Origin: Candidatus Methanocomedens sp.
GTDB taxonomy: Archaea; Halobacteriota; Methanosarcinia; Methanosarcinales; Methanocomedenaceae
Assembly: GCA_009649835.1 (NCBI GenBank)
Contig: PYCK01000067.1
Coordinates: 2,211 to 11,161, forward strand
Direction: 5' to 3'
DNA length: 8,951 nucleotides
Shown here: one piece after another, positions 1-7,118 of the stretch
How positions within the stretch are numbered: the first letter of the stretch is position 1
How the letters are laid out: the number at the start of each line of letters is the position of its first letter
Made by a program: the position numbers and the translations under genes
Notes under the pieces: generated by a model
Told to the model about the DNA's origin: nothing
Databases searched by the model: none
Seen by the model: the letters and a program-made list of their open reading frames with translations, nothing else

Positions 1-932
1 GCCAGCAGTATATCCTTTGCTTCGCTTTCGGGCAGGATATCCAGTTTTGCCTTACCCTCGGCCACAAAATTCCGGGCAGTGGTCAGGGCATAGTCAATGG
101 AACCCGAATCTTCAAGCTTTTCCAGGGCATCATCAATCTCCTCCCTGGTAGCCTCTCTTTTGCCGAACACGTCCAGTTTCACATTATTTTCCCTGGCGTG
201 GATGACAATTAAGGTCTGCTTGCCTTCCATCAGGTCACTTCCCCTGACCTTTCCCAGCACATCTTCAGGCGTGATCAGGTCCAGTACATCATCATATATC
301 TGGAAACCCACGCCGGTCAGCCGTCCAAAATCCCACAGTGCCTGGGCTTGATCAGCAGTCCCGCCGCCGAGGACAGCTCCCATCTTACAGGATGCTGCAT
401 ACAGTATGGCGGTCTTTTTTTCCACCATTTCCATGTACTCTGCCTCAGATACATTATTCCTTTTCTCAAAACTGATATCAGTCCACTGTCCTTCACAGAT
501 CTCTATACACGTAATGGACATCATGACCATGCATTCCACCATCCTGGCTGCGTCAGTCCTGGTCTGGCTGAGGATGTGGAACGACTTGGAATACAACGTA
601 TCACCTGCCAGTATAGCACCGGACAAACCCCACTTCACATGAACTGCAGGCATCCCGCGCCTGAGGTTATCCTGATCCATGATATCGTCATGTATGAGGG
701 TGAAGTTATGGACCAGTTCAACTGTGGTAGCTGCAGGAATAACATCATGTGGATCTCCGCCAACGGCTTCGGTGGAAAGGAAAAGAGCCGCAGGCCGCAA
801 CCGTTTTCCACCTGCATCAAATAGGTATCGCATGGCACGGTAGAGTTCATCAGGCTCTCCGATCGGCATCAGGTTCTGGATGGCCCCATCCACCATTGAG
901 CCTCTTTTGTTTATTTCTTCAAGTAAATCCAT
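1..932 (-). CDS. idsA: Geranylgeranyl diphosphate synthase (short-chain polyprenyl synthase), 3' end cut by window edge
   Basis: Trans-isoprenyl diphosphate synthase that condenses IPP onto allylic diphosphates to make the C20 chain for archaeal ether lipids; soluble and Mg-dependent. Seen: 310 uninterrupted codons from ATG at 932 to the left edge. A GGKRLRP motif lies at residues 41-47. The first aspartate-rich motif, DDIMD, is at 82-86, and the second, DDVLD within GFQIYDDVLD, is at 214-218, followed by KVRGSDLMEGKQT. Phe77 lies five residues before the first DDxxD; an aromatic residue there limits product length to about C20 in archaeal GGPP synthases, so GGPP is the inferred product. Family proteins are about 320 residues, so only some 10-15 C-terminal residues are missing. 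A Shine-Dalgarno AGGAGA lies 5 nt before the ATG, 24 nt after the RNase J stop. It is the last visible gene of the isoprenoid block. A farnesyl/GGPP bifunctional product range cannot be excluded. Confidence 0.95.
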   Translation of the reverse strand, partial: MDLLEEINKRGSMVDGAIQNLMPIGEPDELYRAMRYLFDAGGKRLRPAALFLSTEAVGGDPHDVIPAATTVELVHNFTLIHDDIMDQDNLRRGMPAVHVKWGLSGAILAGDTLYSKSFHILSQTRTDAARMVECMVMMSITCIEICEGQWTDISFEKRNNVSEAEYMEMVEKKTAILYAASCKMGAVLGGGTADQAQALWDFGRLTGVGFQIYDDVLDLITPEDVLGKVRGSDLMEGKQTLIVIHARENNVKLDVFGKREATREEIDDALEKLEDSGSIDYALTTARNFVAEGKAKLDILPESEAKDILL

Positions 933-956
933 ATAAATCTCCTGCACAGTATCAAA

Positions 957-2297
957 TTATTCCACAAGTATCTCTTCACCGTTACGCATAATAAGTACAT
1001 TCTCACCGAAAACATAACCCGCGTCTTCTGCCATTTCCATATAATGACCATGCATCTCAATATTTCCGTGTGCAGGTATCACGTATTCGGGACTTATTAA
1101 CCTTAGCAGCTCCCAGTGGTCTTCCTTGTACGCATGACCTGAAACATGTACATTATCATATATCCGTGCCCCCTTCATTCCCAGTTTCGTTTCAAGCGAA
1201 TACCGGTTAGCCCGGGTCAGGGGGTTTGGTATCACGTTTGCCGAAAATACCACCTTGTCACCTTTTTCAATCTTATAATCAGTACCATTTGAAGCTATCC
1301 TGGGCAGTATGGCACCGGGCTCGCCCTGATGACCTGTGACAATGGGCAGGTACTTTTCCTTGCCTTCATTATTAATGCGTTTCAGGGCCTTATCAATTGA
1401 TTTCCGGTGGCCGTATATCTCAAGGTTCTCAGGGAATTTCAAAAATCCCATCTTTTCGGCAGTACCAACATACTTCTCCATCGAACGTCCCAGTAACACA
1501 GGGATGCGCCCCATCTCTGCTGCTGCATCAATTATGGACTTTATCCTGGCTATATGGGATGAGAACGTAGTAACGATCACACCGGACTCGGCCTCCTCGG
1601 TACCCAACAGCACATCAGATACCAAATCCGCTGCTATCTTTTCAGACGGGGTCTTGCCCTTACGGTCAGAGTTGGTACTTTCCGTGATCATCAGGGTCAC
1701 ACCTTCTTTCCCGATCTGCCGCAGCCGCTCAAAATCAGGTGCTTCGCCTATAGTTGGTGTACGGTCTATCTTGAAATCGTTTGCATACAGTATGATACCA
1801 TCAGGCGTGTGTATGGCGGCAAAGGCTGCATCAATGATACTGTGCTGCACCCTTATGAGCTCAATTGATATATTGGGGCTCACCTCATACATCTGGCCTG
1901 TTGGAAGGGCCTCTACCTTGTTGTTCACCTTATATTTCTTCTCATTACTTATCTGCTGCTTGATCAGCTCTGTTGTATACGGTGTGGATAGGATAGGCGC
2001 ATCATACCTGTGTGCCAGTTTTGGTATGGCACCAATATGGTCCAGATGCCCGTGAGTACACACGATGGCCTTTACCTTTCCTCCAACCTGCTTCATCACC
2101 CTGTCATCGGGTATTACACCCATATTGATAAGGTCCCGGGAATTTTTCTGATCAATCTCAACATCTTCATGTATCTGGACCCTGTCAAGACGGAGTCCCA
2201 TATCCATTATGATGACTTCTTCACCCACTCGTATTGCTGTCATGTTGCGGCCCATTTCGTTATAGCCGCCTACAGCTATGATTCCTATATCTGTCAT
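957..2297 (-). CDS. Archaeal RNase J (beta-CASP metallo-beta-lactamase 5'-3' exoribonuclease)
   Basis: Predicted zinc-dependent 5'-3' exoribonuclease of the euryarchaeal aRNase J group, acting in cytoplasmic mRNA decay and RNA processing. The protein has 446 residues, the usual length. The metallo-beta-lactamase part opens with GGYNEMGRN (10-18). It carries motif II HGHLDH (82-87), a candidate motif III His152 and motif IV Asp174 in YANDFKID. The beta-CASP part shows motif A as Glu206 in MITEST, motif B His388 in VSGHA and motif C His410 in PAHGN. No N-terminal KH domains are present, which argues against the aCPSF1 termination factor. The start is the ATG at 2297, with AAGGAGA about 7 nt upstream. 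It follows idi2 after a 53-nt AT-rich gap with no visible terminator, and precedes GGPP synthase by 24 nt. This places an RNA-decay enzyme within the lipid block, most likely by co-transcription rather than shared pathway. Confidence 0.94.
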   Translation of the reverse strand: MTDIGIIAVGGYNEMGRNMTAIRVGEEVIIMDMGLRLDRVQIHEDVEIDQKNSRDLINMGVIPDDRVMKQVGGKVKAIVCTHGHLDHIGAIPKLAHRYDAPILSTPYTTELIKQQISNEKKYKVNNKVEALPTGQMYEVSPNISIELIRVQHSIIDAAFAAIHTPDGIILYANDFKIDRTPTIGEAPDFERLRQIGKEGVTLMITESTNSDRKGKTPSEKIAADLVSDVLLGTEEAESGVIVTTFSSHIARIKSIIDAAAEMGRIPVLLGRSMEKYVGTAEKMGFLKFPENLEIYGHRKSIDKALKRINNEGKEKYLPIVTGHQGEPGAILPRIASNGTDYKIEKGDKVVFSANVIPNPLTRANRYSLETKLGMKGARIYDNVHVSGHAYKEDHWELLRLISPEYVIPAHGNIEMHGHYMEMAEDAGYVFGENVLIMRNGEEILVE

Positions 2298-2350
2298 TAA
2301 AAATTCTCCTTTTAAAATATTAATATATTTTCTATAACTATTTTTTCATT

Positions 2351-3445
2351 TCATCTACACGCAAACCGGGTAGTATCAAACCCGCGTTCATTCAAATACT
2401 CATTAGTTTTTCCTGTAATTACTACCCGGGATTGCATAAGCTCCCCAATGGTAGCGCTGCCGGTCAGGAACATGGCAGTCTTTAATTCTTGCAGGAAGGC
2501 ACCAAGCCTGGCCTTCACATCTTCCGGTCCATTTAACGCCGGTACAACCAGCGGCAGTGCTGCAGCGCACACGCTGGCACCTATTGCCAGGGATTTCGCC
2601 ATATCTACTCCTGTACGTATTCCCCCGGTTGCGATAACCGGCACTGAAATGTTACTCTCTATCACACTAATGGCCGTAGGTATACCCCAGTCCCAAAACA
2701 GGTTACCCAGTTCTTCGCTCATGGTATCGGACTGCTGCCGGGCCCTGTAGACCTCCACACCAGCCCAGGTTGTACCGCCCAGGCCACCTACATCTATGGC
2801 AGACACACCTGCATCGCACAACTGCTGCGCTACCTCGCGATTGATACCAGCTCCCGTCTCCTTGGCTATCACAGGTATCGTAAGTTCGTCACATACCTGT
2901 TTGATAAGTCCAAGCCCTCCTCTTGCGTCTGTATCACCTTCGGGCTGGATTGCCTCCTGCAGGAAGTTCAGGTGTATGGCCATGGCATCGGCATCGATCA
3001 TTTCAACAGCCCGCCTGACACCCTCGACCCCATATTCCTTAAGCTGGGGCAAGCCAATATTCCCGTAAACAAAAGCATCAGGTGCGGCGTCCCTTACTAT
3101 CCTGAACGATTCCTCCTGTGCCGGGTCTTCGATGGCAGCCCTCTGGCTGCCTACACCGATGCCGATTCCCATCTCCTGTGCAGCAAGTGCCAGTGCTTCA
3201 TTCACCTTCGCAGTATCGGGATGTCCTCCGGTCATGGAAGCTATCAATAAGGGGAAGGCTAACCTGTGACCCATAAACTCAACAGAAGTATCTATCTCCT
3301 GCTTGTTGATCCCTGGCAGTGCATTGTGTACAAGTGTTATTTCCTCGAACCCTGTGCGCCTGAAATTGTGCTCATCCCTGTTTGCTTCCACATTCCGGTT
3401 GGCACATAATTCAAGATGTTCGATCTTTCTGTTTGATGTACTCAT
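2351..3445 (-). CDS. fni: Type 2 isopentenyl-diphosphate delta-isomerase (FMN-dependent)
   Basis: Interconverts isopentenyl and dimethylallyl diphosphate using reduced FMN and Mg; soluble TIM-barrel enzyme. The 364-residue length is normal. Visible signatures are RKIEHLELC (6-14, the diphosphate-binding N-terminus), SMTGG (70-74, FMN contact) and GVGSQRAAIE (97-106). HLNFLQEAIQPEGD (158-171) contains Gln163 and Glu164, the residues linked to proton transfer and Mg binding in this family. AKETGAG with Lys195, GGLGGTTWAGVE (220-231) and GGIRTG (274-279, FMN phosphate) follow. It starts at ATG 3445, 27 nt after the ipk stop, behind only a weak AAGGG. It supplies the allylic starter that the GGPP synthase two genes downstream needs. 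A type 1 isomerase is excluded by the FMN-barrel motifs. Confidence 0.96.
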   Translation of the reverse strand: MSTSNRKIEHLELCANRNVEANRDEHNFRRTGFEEITLVHNALPGINKQEIDTSVEFMGHRLAFPLLIASMTGGHPDTAKVNEALALAAQEMGIGIGVGSQRAAIEDPAQEESFRIVRDAAPDAFVYGNIGLPQLKEYGVEGVRRAVEMIDADAMAIHLNFLQEAIQPEGDTDARGGLGLIKQVCDELTIPVIAKETGAGINREVAQQLCDAGVSAIDVGGLGGTTWAGVEVYRARQQSDTMSEELGNLFWDWGIPTAISVIESNISVPVIATGGIRTGVDMAKSLAIGASVCAAALPLVVPALNGPEDVKARLGAFLQELKTAMFLTGSATIGELMQSRVVITGKTNEYLNERGFDTTRFACR

Positions 3446-3472
3446 GTTTCCCTTACCATTATTGTTAAGAAC

Positions 3473-4267
3473 TCACTTATCCTTTTGTATAAGTGTACCC
3501 TGTGTCGCACCATCCAGGAATGCACGAACGTTCCCTGGTATCGATGCATTGAATATCCGGCTGCTGATACCTGACCTGTCAGCCAGGTCTACCAGTTCGG
3601 TTACTTTTCCAAGCATACCGCCGGTAACATCGGTATGTGAAGACCCGCCAATGTGGATCTTTACCTCATTAAATGATGCAGGTGTTATCACAGGCACTGT
3701 GTGTCCTTTGTCATCCAGTACCCCGTCTGTCACGCTGGCGATACCGATACTTCCGGCACCCAGCTTTTGTGCAATATACGGGACCACCTGGTCGCCGCTT
3801 AAAACGGCTGCACCTCTTGTTGCATCCATTACCACATCACCATGAAGTACAGGGACCATACCCCTTTTAAGCATTACACTGATATTGGCACCAAACATTT
3901 CACTGATACGTCCGTTATCAAGCAAAAAACTTCCAAAAGGATGTACAGGAACTGCTGGCATTCCAGCCCGGTTCAGGGCATCAACAACCATGTTGTTCAA
4001 TTTCCTGACACTACGATGCGTCTCGATGACACCTTCCATATCGAATTGTTCAGTGAGCCGGTATTCCCTTGCAAGAGGGTGCCCGAAAGAACCCGCACCG
4101 TGAACCACTATCAGGTTGCCTTTGTTTGCAGCCTCCACAGCCATGCCCGCAATCTCACCTGCAATGCGATTAATTTCATCAGGCAGGGCCTTTGGGGTCT
4201 GGCTGGATTTTTCAGTAATAATACTGCCGCCTATCTTCAGTACAGTCAGGCCGGGCAGGTCTTTCAT
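3473..4267 (-). CDS. ipk: Isopentenyl phosphate kinase
   Basis: Transfers phosphate from ATP to isopentenyl phosphate, giving IPP: the last step of the archaeal mevalonate route that bypasses mevalonate diphosphate. It has 264 residues and the amino-acid kinase fold. Motifs: LKIGGSIIT (10-18) with Lys11 for phosphate binding; HGAGSFGH (56-63), whose last His is the family's isopentenyl-phosphate-binding histidine and separates IPK from fosfomycin and uridylate kinases; HGDVVMD near 142-148; SGDQ near 157-160; and DVTGGMLGK near 213-221. Its ATG (4267-4265) overlaps the mvk TGA by 4 nt (ATGA at 4267-4264), so translation of the two is probably coupled. Its presence implies a phosphomevalonate-to-isopentenyl-phosphate step encoded elsewhere, because no decarboxylase lies in this window. 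Confidence 0.96.
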   Translation of the reverse strand: MKDLPGLTVLKIGGSIITEKSSQTPKALPDEINRIAGEIAGMAVEAANKGNLIVVHGAGSFGHPLAREYRLTEQFDMEGVIETHRSVRKLNNMVVDALNRAGMPAVPVHPFGSFLLDNGRISEMFGANISVMLKRGMVPVLHGDVVMDATRGAAVLSGDQVVPYIAQKLGAGSIGIASVTDGVLDDKGHTVPVITPASFNEVKIHIGGSSHTDVTGGMLGKVTELVDLADRSGISSRIFNASIPGNVRAFLDGATQGTLIQKDK

Positions 4268-5166
4268 TCAACCCTCACCCCTTCGTGAGTAGGACTTGTA
4301 ATAATAGCCACCCCACCAGCAGAACGAATCGCATCTGCCACTTCCTCCGGGTGATCAGTGATAGCGACCATACAGCCCCCTCCTCCTGCACCTGTGGTCT
4401 TGGCACCCCATGCACCGGCCTTCCGGGCTGCCCAGACAAGGTTCGAGAGTTCCAGTGAACCTACACCCAGTGCATCGAGCAGACCGTGGTTGATATTCAT
4501 AAGACCTCCCAGTGCAATATAATCCCTGTCTTCAATTAATACTTCACCGTAACCGGAAAGGCTGCCAATGGTATTGATGATCGGGTCAATTGCTACCGGG
4601 TAATCCTCCTTGAGTGACCTGACATTCGCCACCAGTTCCCTGGTAGATGAAAAACTGCCGGTATAACCAATGACAATGGGACACTCAGGTAGTGATAATT
4701 TTTTCCTGCCAGGTATGGTGACCACGCCGCCCATTGTGGACACAAAGGTGTCGGTAGGACTTGCCGCACCCTGTACCTTGCCTTCAATGGCATGCCCGAT
4801 AGCAGCGATCTCATCAAGGGTATGGCCAGTATCGAATTGGACAGATAATGCACGCAGGGTAGCAATGGTCACCGCAGCCGACGAACCAAGACCGGAACCC
4901 ACGGCTAAGTCGGATGTTATATCGATTTTTACGCCACCGGTAATGTATTGTTCCATTTCCCTGATACACTGGGTAACATAGGGGTGTATTACAGTATCAA
5001 GGCCGGTTGTACCCAGACTTGAACTGATAACGTGCCCGCCGTATGGCTGTACACTCACCCGTGTTCGCAGGTTCACTGCACACGCAATGGCCTTCTCACC
5101 ATATACCACTGCATGTTCGCCAAAAAAATAAATCTTGCCGGGCGCGCTACAGGTAGTTATTGTCAT
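4264..5166 (-). CDS. mvk: Mevalonate kinase
   Basis: GHMP-family kinase that phosphorylates mevalonate to mevalonate 5-phosphate, the first committed kinase step of isoprenoid synthesis. The 300-residue length fits archaeal enzymes. Motif 1 is APGKIYFFGEHAVVYG (8-23). The ATP phosphate loop is GSGLGSSAAVT (90-100). Asp139 in SPTDTFVSTMGG matches the catalytic aspartate, and Glu128/Lys130 precede it in HAIEGKVQG. Motif 3, KTTGAGGGGCM (256-266), closes the active site. GEHAVVYG and SPTD are characteristic of mevalonate kinase rather than homoserine kinase or galactokinase. It starts at ATG 5166, 12 nt after the MEMO stop, with no strong Shine-Dalgarno, so it may rely on coupling to MEMO. The 3' end overlaps ipk by 4 nt. 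Confidence 0.97.
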   Translation of the reverse strand: MTITTCSAPGKIYFFGEHAVVYGEKAIACAVNLRTRVSVQPYGGHVISSSLGTTGLDTVIHPYVTQCIREMEQYITGGVKIDITSDLAVGSGLGSSAAVTIATLRALSVQFDTGHTLDEIAAIGHAIEGKVQGAASPTDTFVSTMGGVVTIPGRKKLSLPECPIVIGYTGSFSSTRELVANVRSLKEDYPVAIDPIINTIGSLSGYGEVLIEDRDYIALGGLMNINHGLLDALGVGSLELSNLVWAARKAGAWGAKTTGAGGGGCMVAITDHPEEVADAIRSAGGVAIITSPTHEGVRVE

Positions 5167-5178
5167 ACTAAAATATCA

Positions 5179-5976
5179 TCACTCAATAATGATGCCCGCA
5201 TATCCCACCACAGCAGATGTGTCGCCGGTTACGTCACCACTGGTAGTATAGTTGAGCAGGGTACCCTTTGAAGCACCCAGTGCTTTGGATGCCGTAAGCA
5301 TTGCCGAGATGGGGCCGTACCCGCAGACTGATGCGTTTCTTTCTGCCAGGCGCCTATAGAACCCGTCCACATCCAGTTCCAGGACCGGTTCGATAAGATA
5401 GTTATCGGTCTTTTTTGCCACACTATCTTCCACGTAATGGCTAAAGTCACTGGAAGCGATGATAACGATCCTGTTATCACTGTCCTTTATAGCCTGTGCC
5501 AGCTGGTCCCCTACTTCTGTGGCAGTCTCCTGGTCCTGTAATCCCATGCATATGGGGACTATATTGAACTCATGGGAAAAACGATACTGCAGGAAGGGGA
5601 GCTGCACTTCAATGGAATGTTCATACTGGTGTGCGCTCTCATCCAGGTCGATTATACCGCCGAGCAGTTGTTTCACCAGTTCTTTGTTGGCAGGCACATC
5701 CCCTAAGGGAGTATTCCATGTTTCCCTGGAGACAGCTACTACAGAGCCCAGCCCTGTATGGTTCGGACCCAGCAGCACATATGTGTCAGCTTCCGGTAAA
5801 GCAGTATAGACATTAGCGGCAGTTGTACCTGAATAAGGATAGCCTGCATGGGGTACCACAGCTCCGGTAACGTCCCTTACACCTCCGGTGATATTAGTGA
5901 AACACCTTTTTAGTTCCCTTTTCAGGTATTTCGGTTTTTCGGGGTAGAATTGTCCTGATACAGCTGTTCTCCTCAA
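5179..5976 (-). CDS. MEMO family protein (AmmeMemoRadiSam system protein B type)
   Basis: MEMO proteins share the fold of extradiol dioxygenases and carry a conserved metal site; their biochemical role in archaea is not settled. Counting from the TTG start at 5976 (265 residues), conserved blocks are AVSGQFYP near the N-terminus, PHAGYPYSG with His43, GPNHTG with His73, HSIEVQLPFLQ near 120, SSDFSHY with His180 and ASVCGYGPI with Cys218. These His/His/His/Cys positions match the metal-site residues described for human MEMO1. Start choice: TTG at 5976 has GAGGTG 9 nt upstream and gives a family-like MRRTAVSGQFYP start. GTG at 5988 or 5985 is also open but overlaps that ribosome-binding site. 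It lies 38 nt after rps2 and 12 nt before mvk. The partner AMMECR1 and radical-SAM proteins are not in the window. Confidence 0.93.
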   Translation of the reverse strand: MRRTAVSGQFYPEKPKYLKRELKRCFTNITGGVRDVTGAVVPHAGYPYSGTTAANVYTALPEADTYVLLGPNHTGLGSVVAVSRETWNTPLGDVPANKELVKQLLGGIIDLDESAHQYEHSIEVQLPFLQYRFSHEFNIVPICMGLQDQETATEVGDQLAQAIKDSDNRIVIIASSDFSHYVEDSVAKKTDNYLIEPVLELDVDGFYRRLAERNASVCGYGPISAMLTASKALGASKGTLLNYTTSGDVTGDTSAVVGYAGIIIE

Positions 5977-5985
5977 ATCCTGCAC

Positions 5986-5991
5986 CACCTC
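5986..5991 (-). promoter_or_regulatory. Shine-Dalgarno GAGGTG deciding the MEMO start
   Basis: GAGGTG matches the archaeal anti-Shine-Dalgarno and sits 9 nt before TTG 5976. The two tandem GTG codons at 5988 and 5985 overlap or abut this site and so are unlikely starts. Confidence 0.6.
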
Positions 5992-6014
5992 ACATAGTAT
6001 GTTATTAAAATTAC

Positions 6015-6629
6015 TTATAGCTCAGTTTCAAAATTCTCTAACTTGTAATTAAAGGGGATGCCTTTCAATTCAGTAGTCTGCTTGGCTACCAGGTAATATA
6101 CCAGTGAAAGGGCCTTTCGTCCCTTATTGTTTGTGGGGATTATCAGGTCCACGTTGGATGTGGAGTTGTTAGTATCACACAGTGCAATAACCGGAATGCC
6201 GATACTCACTGCCTCCTTGACCGCCTGGTTATCTCCATGTGGGTCTGTTACCATCACAACATCAGGTTCAGTATATAAATCAAGGCTCGGATTCGTAAGT
6301 GTCCCTGGTATGAACCGGCCCACTTTGGCCTTAGCACCGATAGTCTTTGCCAGCATCTGGACAGGATGATGTCCGTACTGTCTTGAAGACACGATCAATA
6401 TCTTAGTGGGATCATATTTTGCAAGCAGTGCTGCTACCGACCGTATCCTTTCATCTGTTGACTGGATGTCCAGCACATAAAGCCCATCTGTCCTTACCCT
6501 GTAGACAAACTTCATCATATCCTTTGTCTTCTGCTGGGTGCCGATATGGATACCGGCTGCAAGGAATTCGTCCAGGGGAACTATGGAATCGTAACCTGCG
6601 TCTTTTACTACTTCAATATCACTTTCCAT
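6015..6629 (-). CDS. rps2: 30S ribosomal protein S2 (uS2), archaeal type
   Basis: Small-subunit protein of the head-body junction. The 204-residue length is typical of archaeal S2. Diagnostic stretches are LAAGIHIGTQ (24-33), VDRT-equivalent VYRVRTDGLYVLD (42-54), ILIVSSRQYGHHPV (77-90), GRFIPGTLTNP (104-114), DVVMVTDPHGDNQAVKEA (123-140), IGIPVIALCDTNN and VDLIIPTNNKGRKAL. The start is ATG 6629 with AAGGTG 5 nt upstream. The 156-nt spacer before it is AT-rich and carries tandem repeats. In the described Haloarcula S9 operon, and in several methanogens, enolase lies between rpoK and rps2; here it is absent. An internal promoter in the spacer is possible (a weak TTAAATAATAA about 43 nt before the ATG), but this is weak. 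Confidence 0.97.
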   Translation of the reverse strand: MESDIEVVKDAGYDSIVPLDEFLAAGIHIGTQQKTKDMMKFVYRVRTDGLYVLDIQSTDERIRSVAALLAKYDPTKILIVSSRQYGHHPVQMLAKTIGAKAKVGRFIPGTLTNPSLDLYTEPDVVMVTDPHGDNQAVKEAVSIGIPVIALCDTNNSTSNVDLIIPTNNKGRKALSLVYYLVAKQTTELKGIPFNYKLENFETEL

Positions 6630-6683
6630 TTTTACACCTTTGAAATTATATTATTACTATTCGATTATTATTTAACTATTATT

Positions 6684-6781
6684 CAATTGTATCATTATCA
6701 TCTAACAATTGTATCATTATCATTTAATATCCTAATTTGGTTTCACTTCGCTCAACTAACAATTGTATCATTATCATTTAA
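6684..6781. repeat. Three copies of a 22-bp AT-rich unit
   Basis: The plus-strand unit starting CAATTGTATCATTATCAT occurs at 6684-6705, 6706-6727 and 6760-6781. The first differs from the second at one base of 22 (C versus T at unit position 19). The first two are directly adjacent; the third is the equivalent part of the second 54-bp copy. This extra leftmost copy suggests more than one round of slippage or duplication in the rpoK-rps2 spacer. Confidence 0.85.
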
Positions 6782-6809
6782 TATCCTAATTTGGTTTCAC
6801 TTCGCTCAA
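6702..6809. repeat. Perfect 54-bp tandem duplication covering the rpoK 3' end
   Basis: Positions 6702-6755 and 6756-6809 are identical over 54 bases, read directly from the sequence. The right copy holds the last seven rpoK codons (LSEVKPN), the TAG stop and 30 nt of downstream sequence. The left copy repeats all of this beyond the real stop. The unit is 18 codons long, so the duplicated tail is in the rpoK frame but follows several in-frame stops (TAG, TGA, TAA, TGA, TAG). RpoK itself is intact. Perfect identity suggests a recent event or an assembly artefact. Confidence 0.95.
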
Positions 6810-6977
6810 CCGTTTGATCGTTACCGGGATTGTCCCCATTTCAAGTTCCCTTAATGCAATCTCAATGGGCTCACCCGAGTCATCTTCCAGAAGCACAGGT
6901 GCCCCCATTGATATCTGCAAAGCACGTGCGCCGATAATGCGTGCACGTTCGTAACGGGTTAATTTATCTTCTTTCAA
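6786..6977 (-). CDS. rpoK: DNA-directed RNA polymerase subunit K (Rpo6)
   Basis: Small RNA polymerase subunit, homologue of eukaryotic RPB6 and bacterial omega, which binds the largest subunit and helps assemble and stabilise the enzyme. Its 63 residues include the family core TRYERARIIGARALQISMGAP (7-27), split here as TRYERARIIGARALQ and ISMGAP, then EPIEIALRELEMGTIPVTIKR (36-56). The start is TTG at 6977, with GAGGTG 6 nt upstream; the next in-frame Met is residue 24, inside the conserved core, so the TTG is required. The last seven codons and stop are tandemly duplicated downstream. It is separated from the upstream tRNA-Pro by 212 nt with repeats and a GC-rich hairpin. Confidence 0.96.
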   Translation of the reverse strand: MKEDKLTRYERARIIGARALQISMGAPVLLEDDSGEPIEIALRELEMGTIPVTIKRLSEVKPN

Positions 6978-6983
6978 TTATTT

Positions 6984-6989
6984 CACCTC
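6984..6989 (-). promoter_or_regulatory. Shine-Dalgarno GAGGTG deciding the rpoK TTG start
   Basis: GAGGTG lies 6 nt before TTG 6977. No ATG or GTG start would keep the conserved N-terminal core, so this site fixes an unusual start codon. Confidence 0.75.
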
Positions 6990-7031
6990 AAAAATAAACA
7001 GGAGTAACTGCATAATTTGAATGGGAGTTTA

Positions 7032-7080
7032 AACTGATACGTTCAACTGATACATTCAACTGATTCGTTCAATTAATACC
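7032..7080. repeat. 13-bp tandem repeats upstream of rpoK
   Basis: Three adjacent 13-bp units, AACTGATACGTTC (7032-7044), AACTGATACATTC (7045-7057) and AACTGATTCGTTC (7058-7070), each differ from the others by one or two bases. A decayed partial unit, AATTAATACC, follows at 7071-7080. On the transcribed strand the units read GAAYGWATCAGTT. They lie in the rpoK leader, about 55-100 nt before its start codon. Function unknown; protein-binding sites or slippage product are both possible. Confidence 0.85.
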
Positions 7081-7099
7081 TTACACTAAATACATTTGC

Positions 7100-7118
7100 T
7101 CCCGGAGTCCCTCCGGGA
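7100..7118 (-). other. GC-rich perfect hairpin in the tRNA-Pro to rpoK spacer
   Basis: TCCCGGA (7100-7106) and TCCGGGA (7112-7118) form a perfect 7-bp stem with a 5-nt loop, GC-rich in otherwise AT-rich sequence. On the minus strand it is not followed by a U-run, so a simple intrinsic terminator is not well supported; an RNA-processing or stability element is possible. It is flanked by an 8-bp inverted repeat, ATGGTTAT at 7119-7126 and ATAACCAT at 7171-7178. Confidence 0.6.

Noticed and set aside
1336..2055. 239-codon plus-strand open frame opposite RNase J
   Set aside because: It lies wholly antisense to a clearly conserved gene with all catalytic motifs, and the translation shows no recognisable family. 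It is a by-product of the minus-strand codon bias.
2298..2350. Promoter or terminator in the idi2-RNase J gap
   Set aside because: The gap is AT-rich with several TATA-like stretches but no distinct one at a convincing distance, and no T-run on the coding strand; nothing definite can be called.
6706..6785. Micro-ORFs starting MIMIQLL in the duplicated spacer, each with an AGGAT-like site upstream
   Set aside because: The open frames are only about 14 to 17 codons, arise from repeat sequence and have no recognisable product; too weak to call.
6546..6854. 102-codon plus-strand open frame across the rpoK-rps2 spacer
   Set aside because: Its repetitive protein comes from the 54-bp and 22-bp repeats, and both ends are antisense to rps2 and rpoK.
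7032..7080. CRISPR array
   Set aside because: Units are 13 bp, directly adjacent and without unique spacers.
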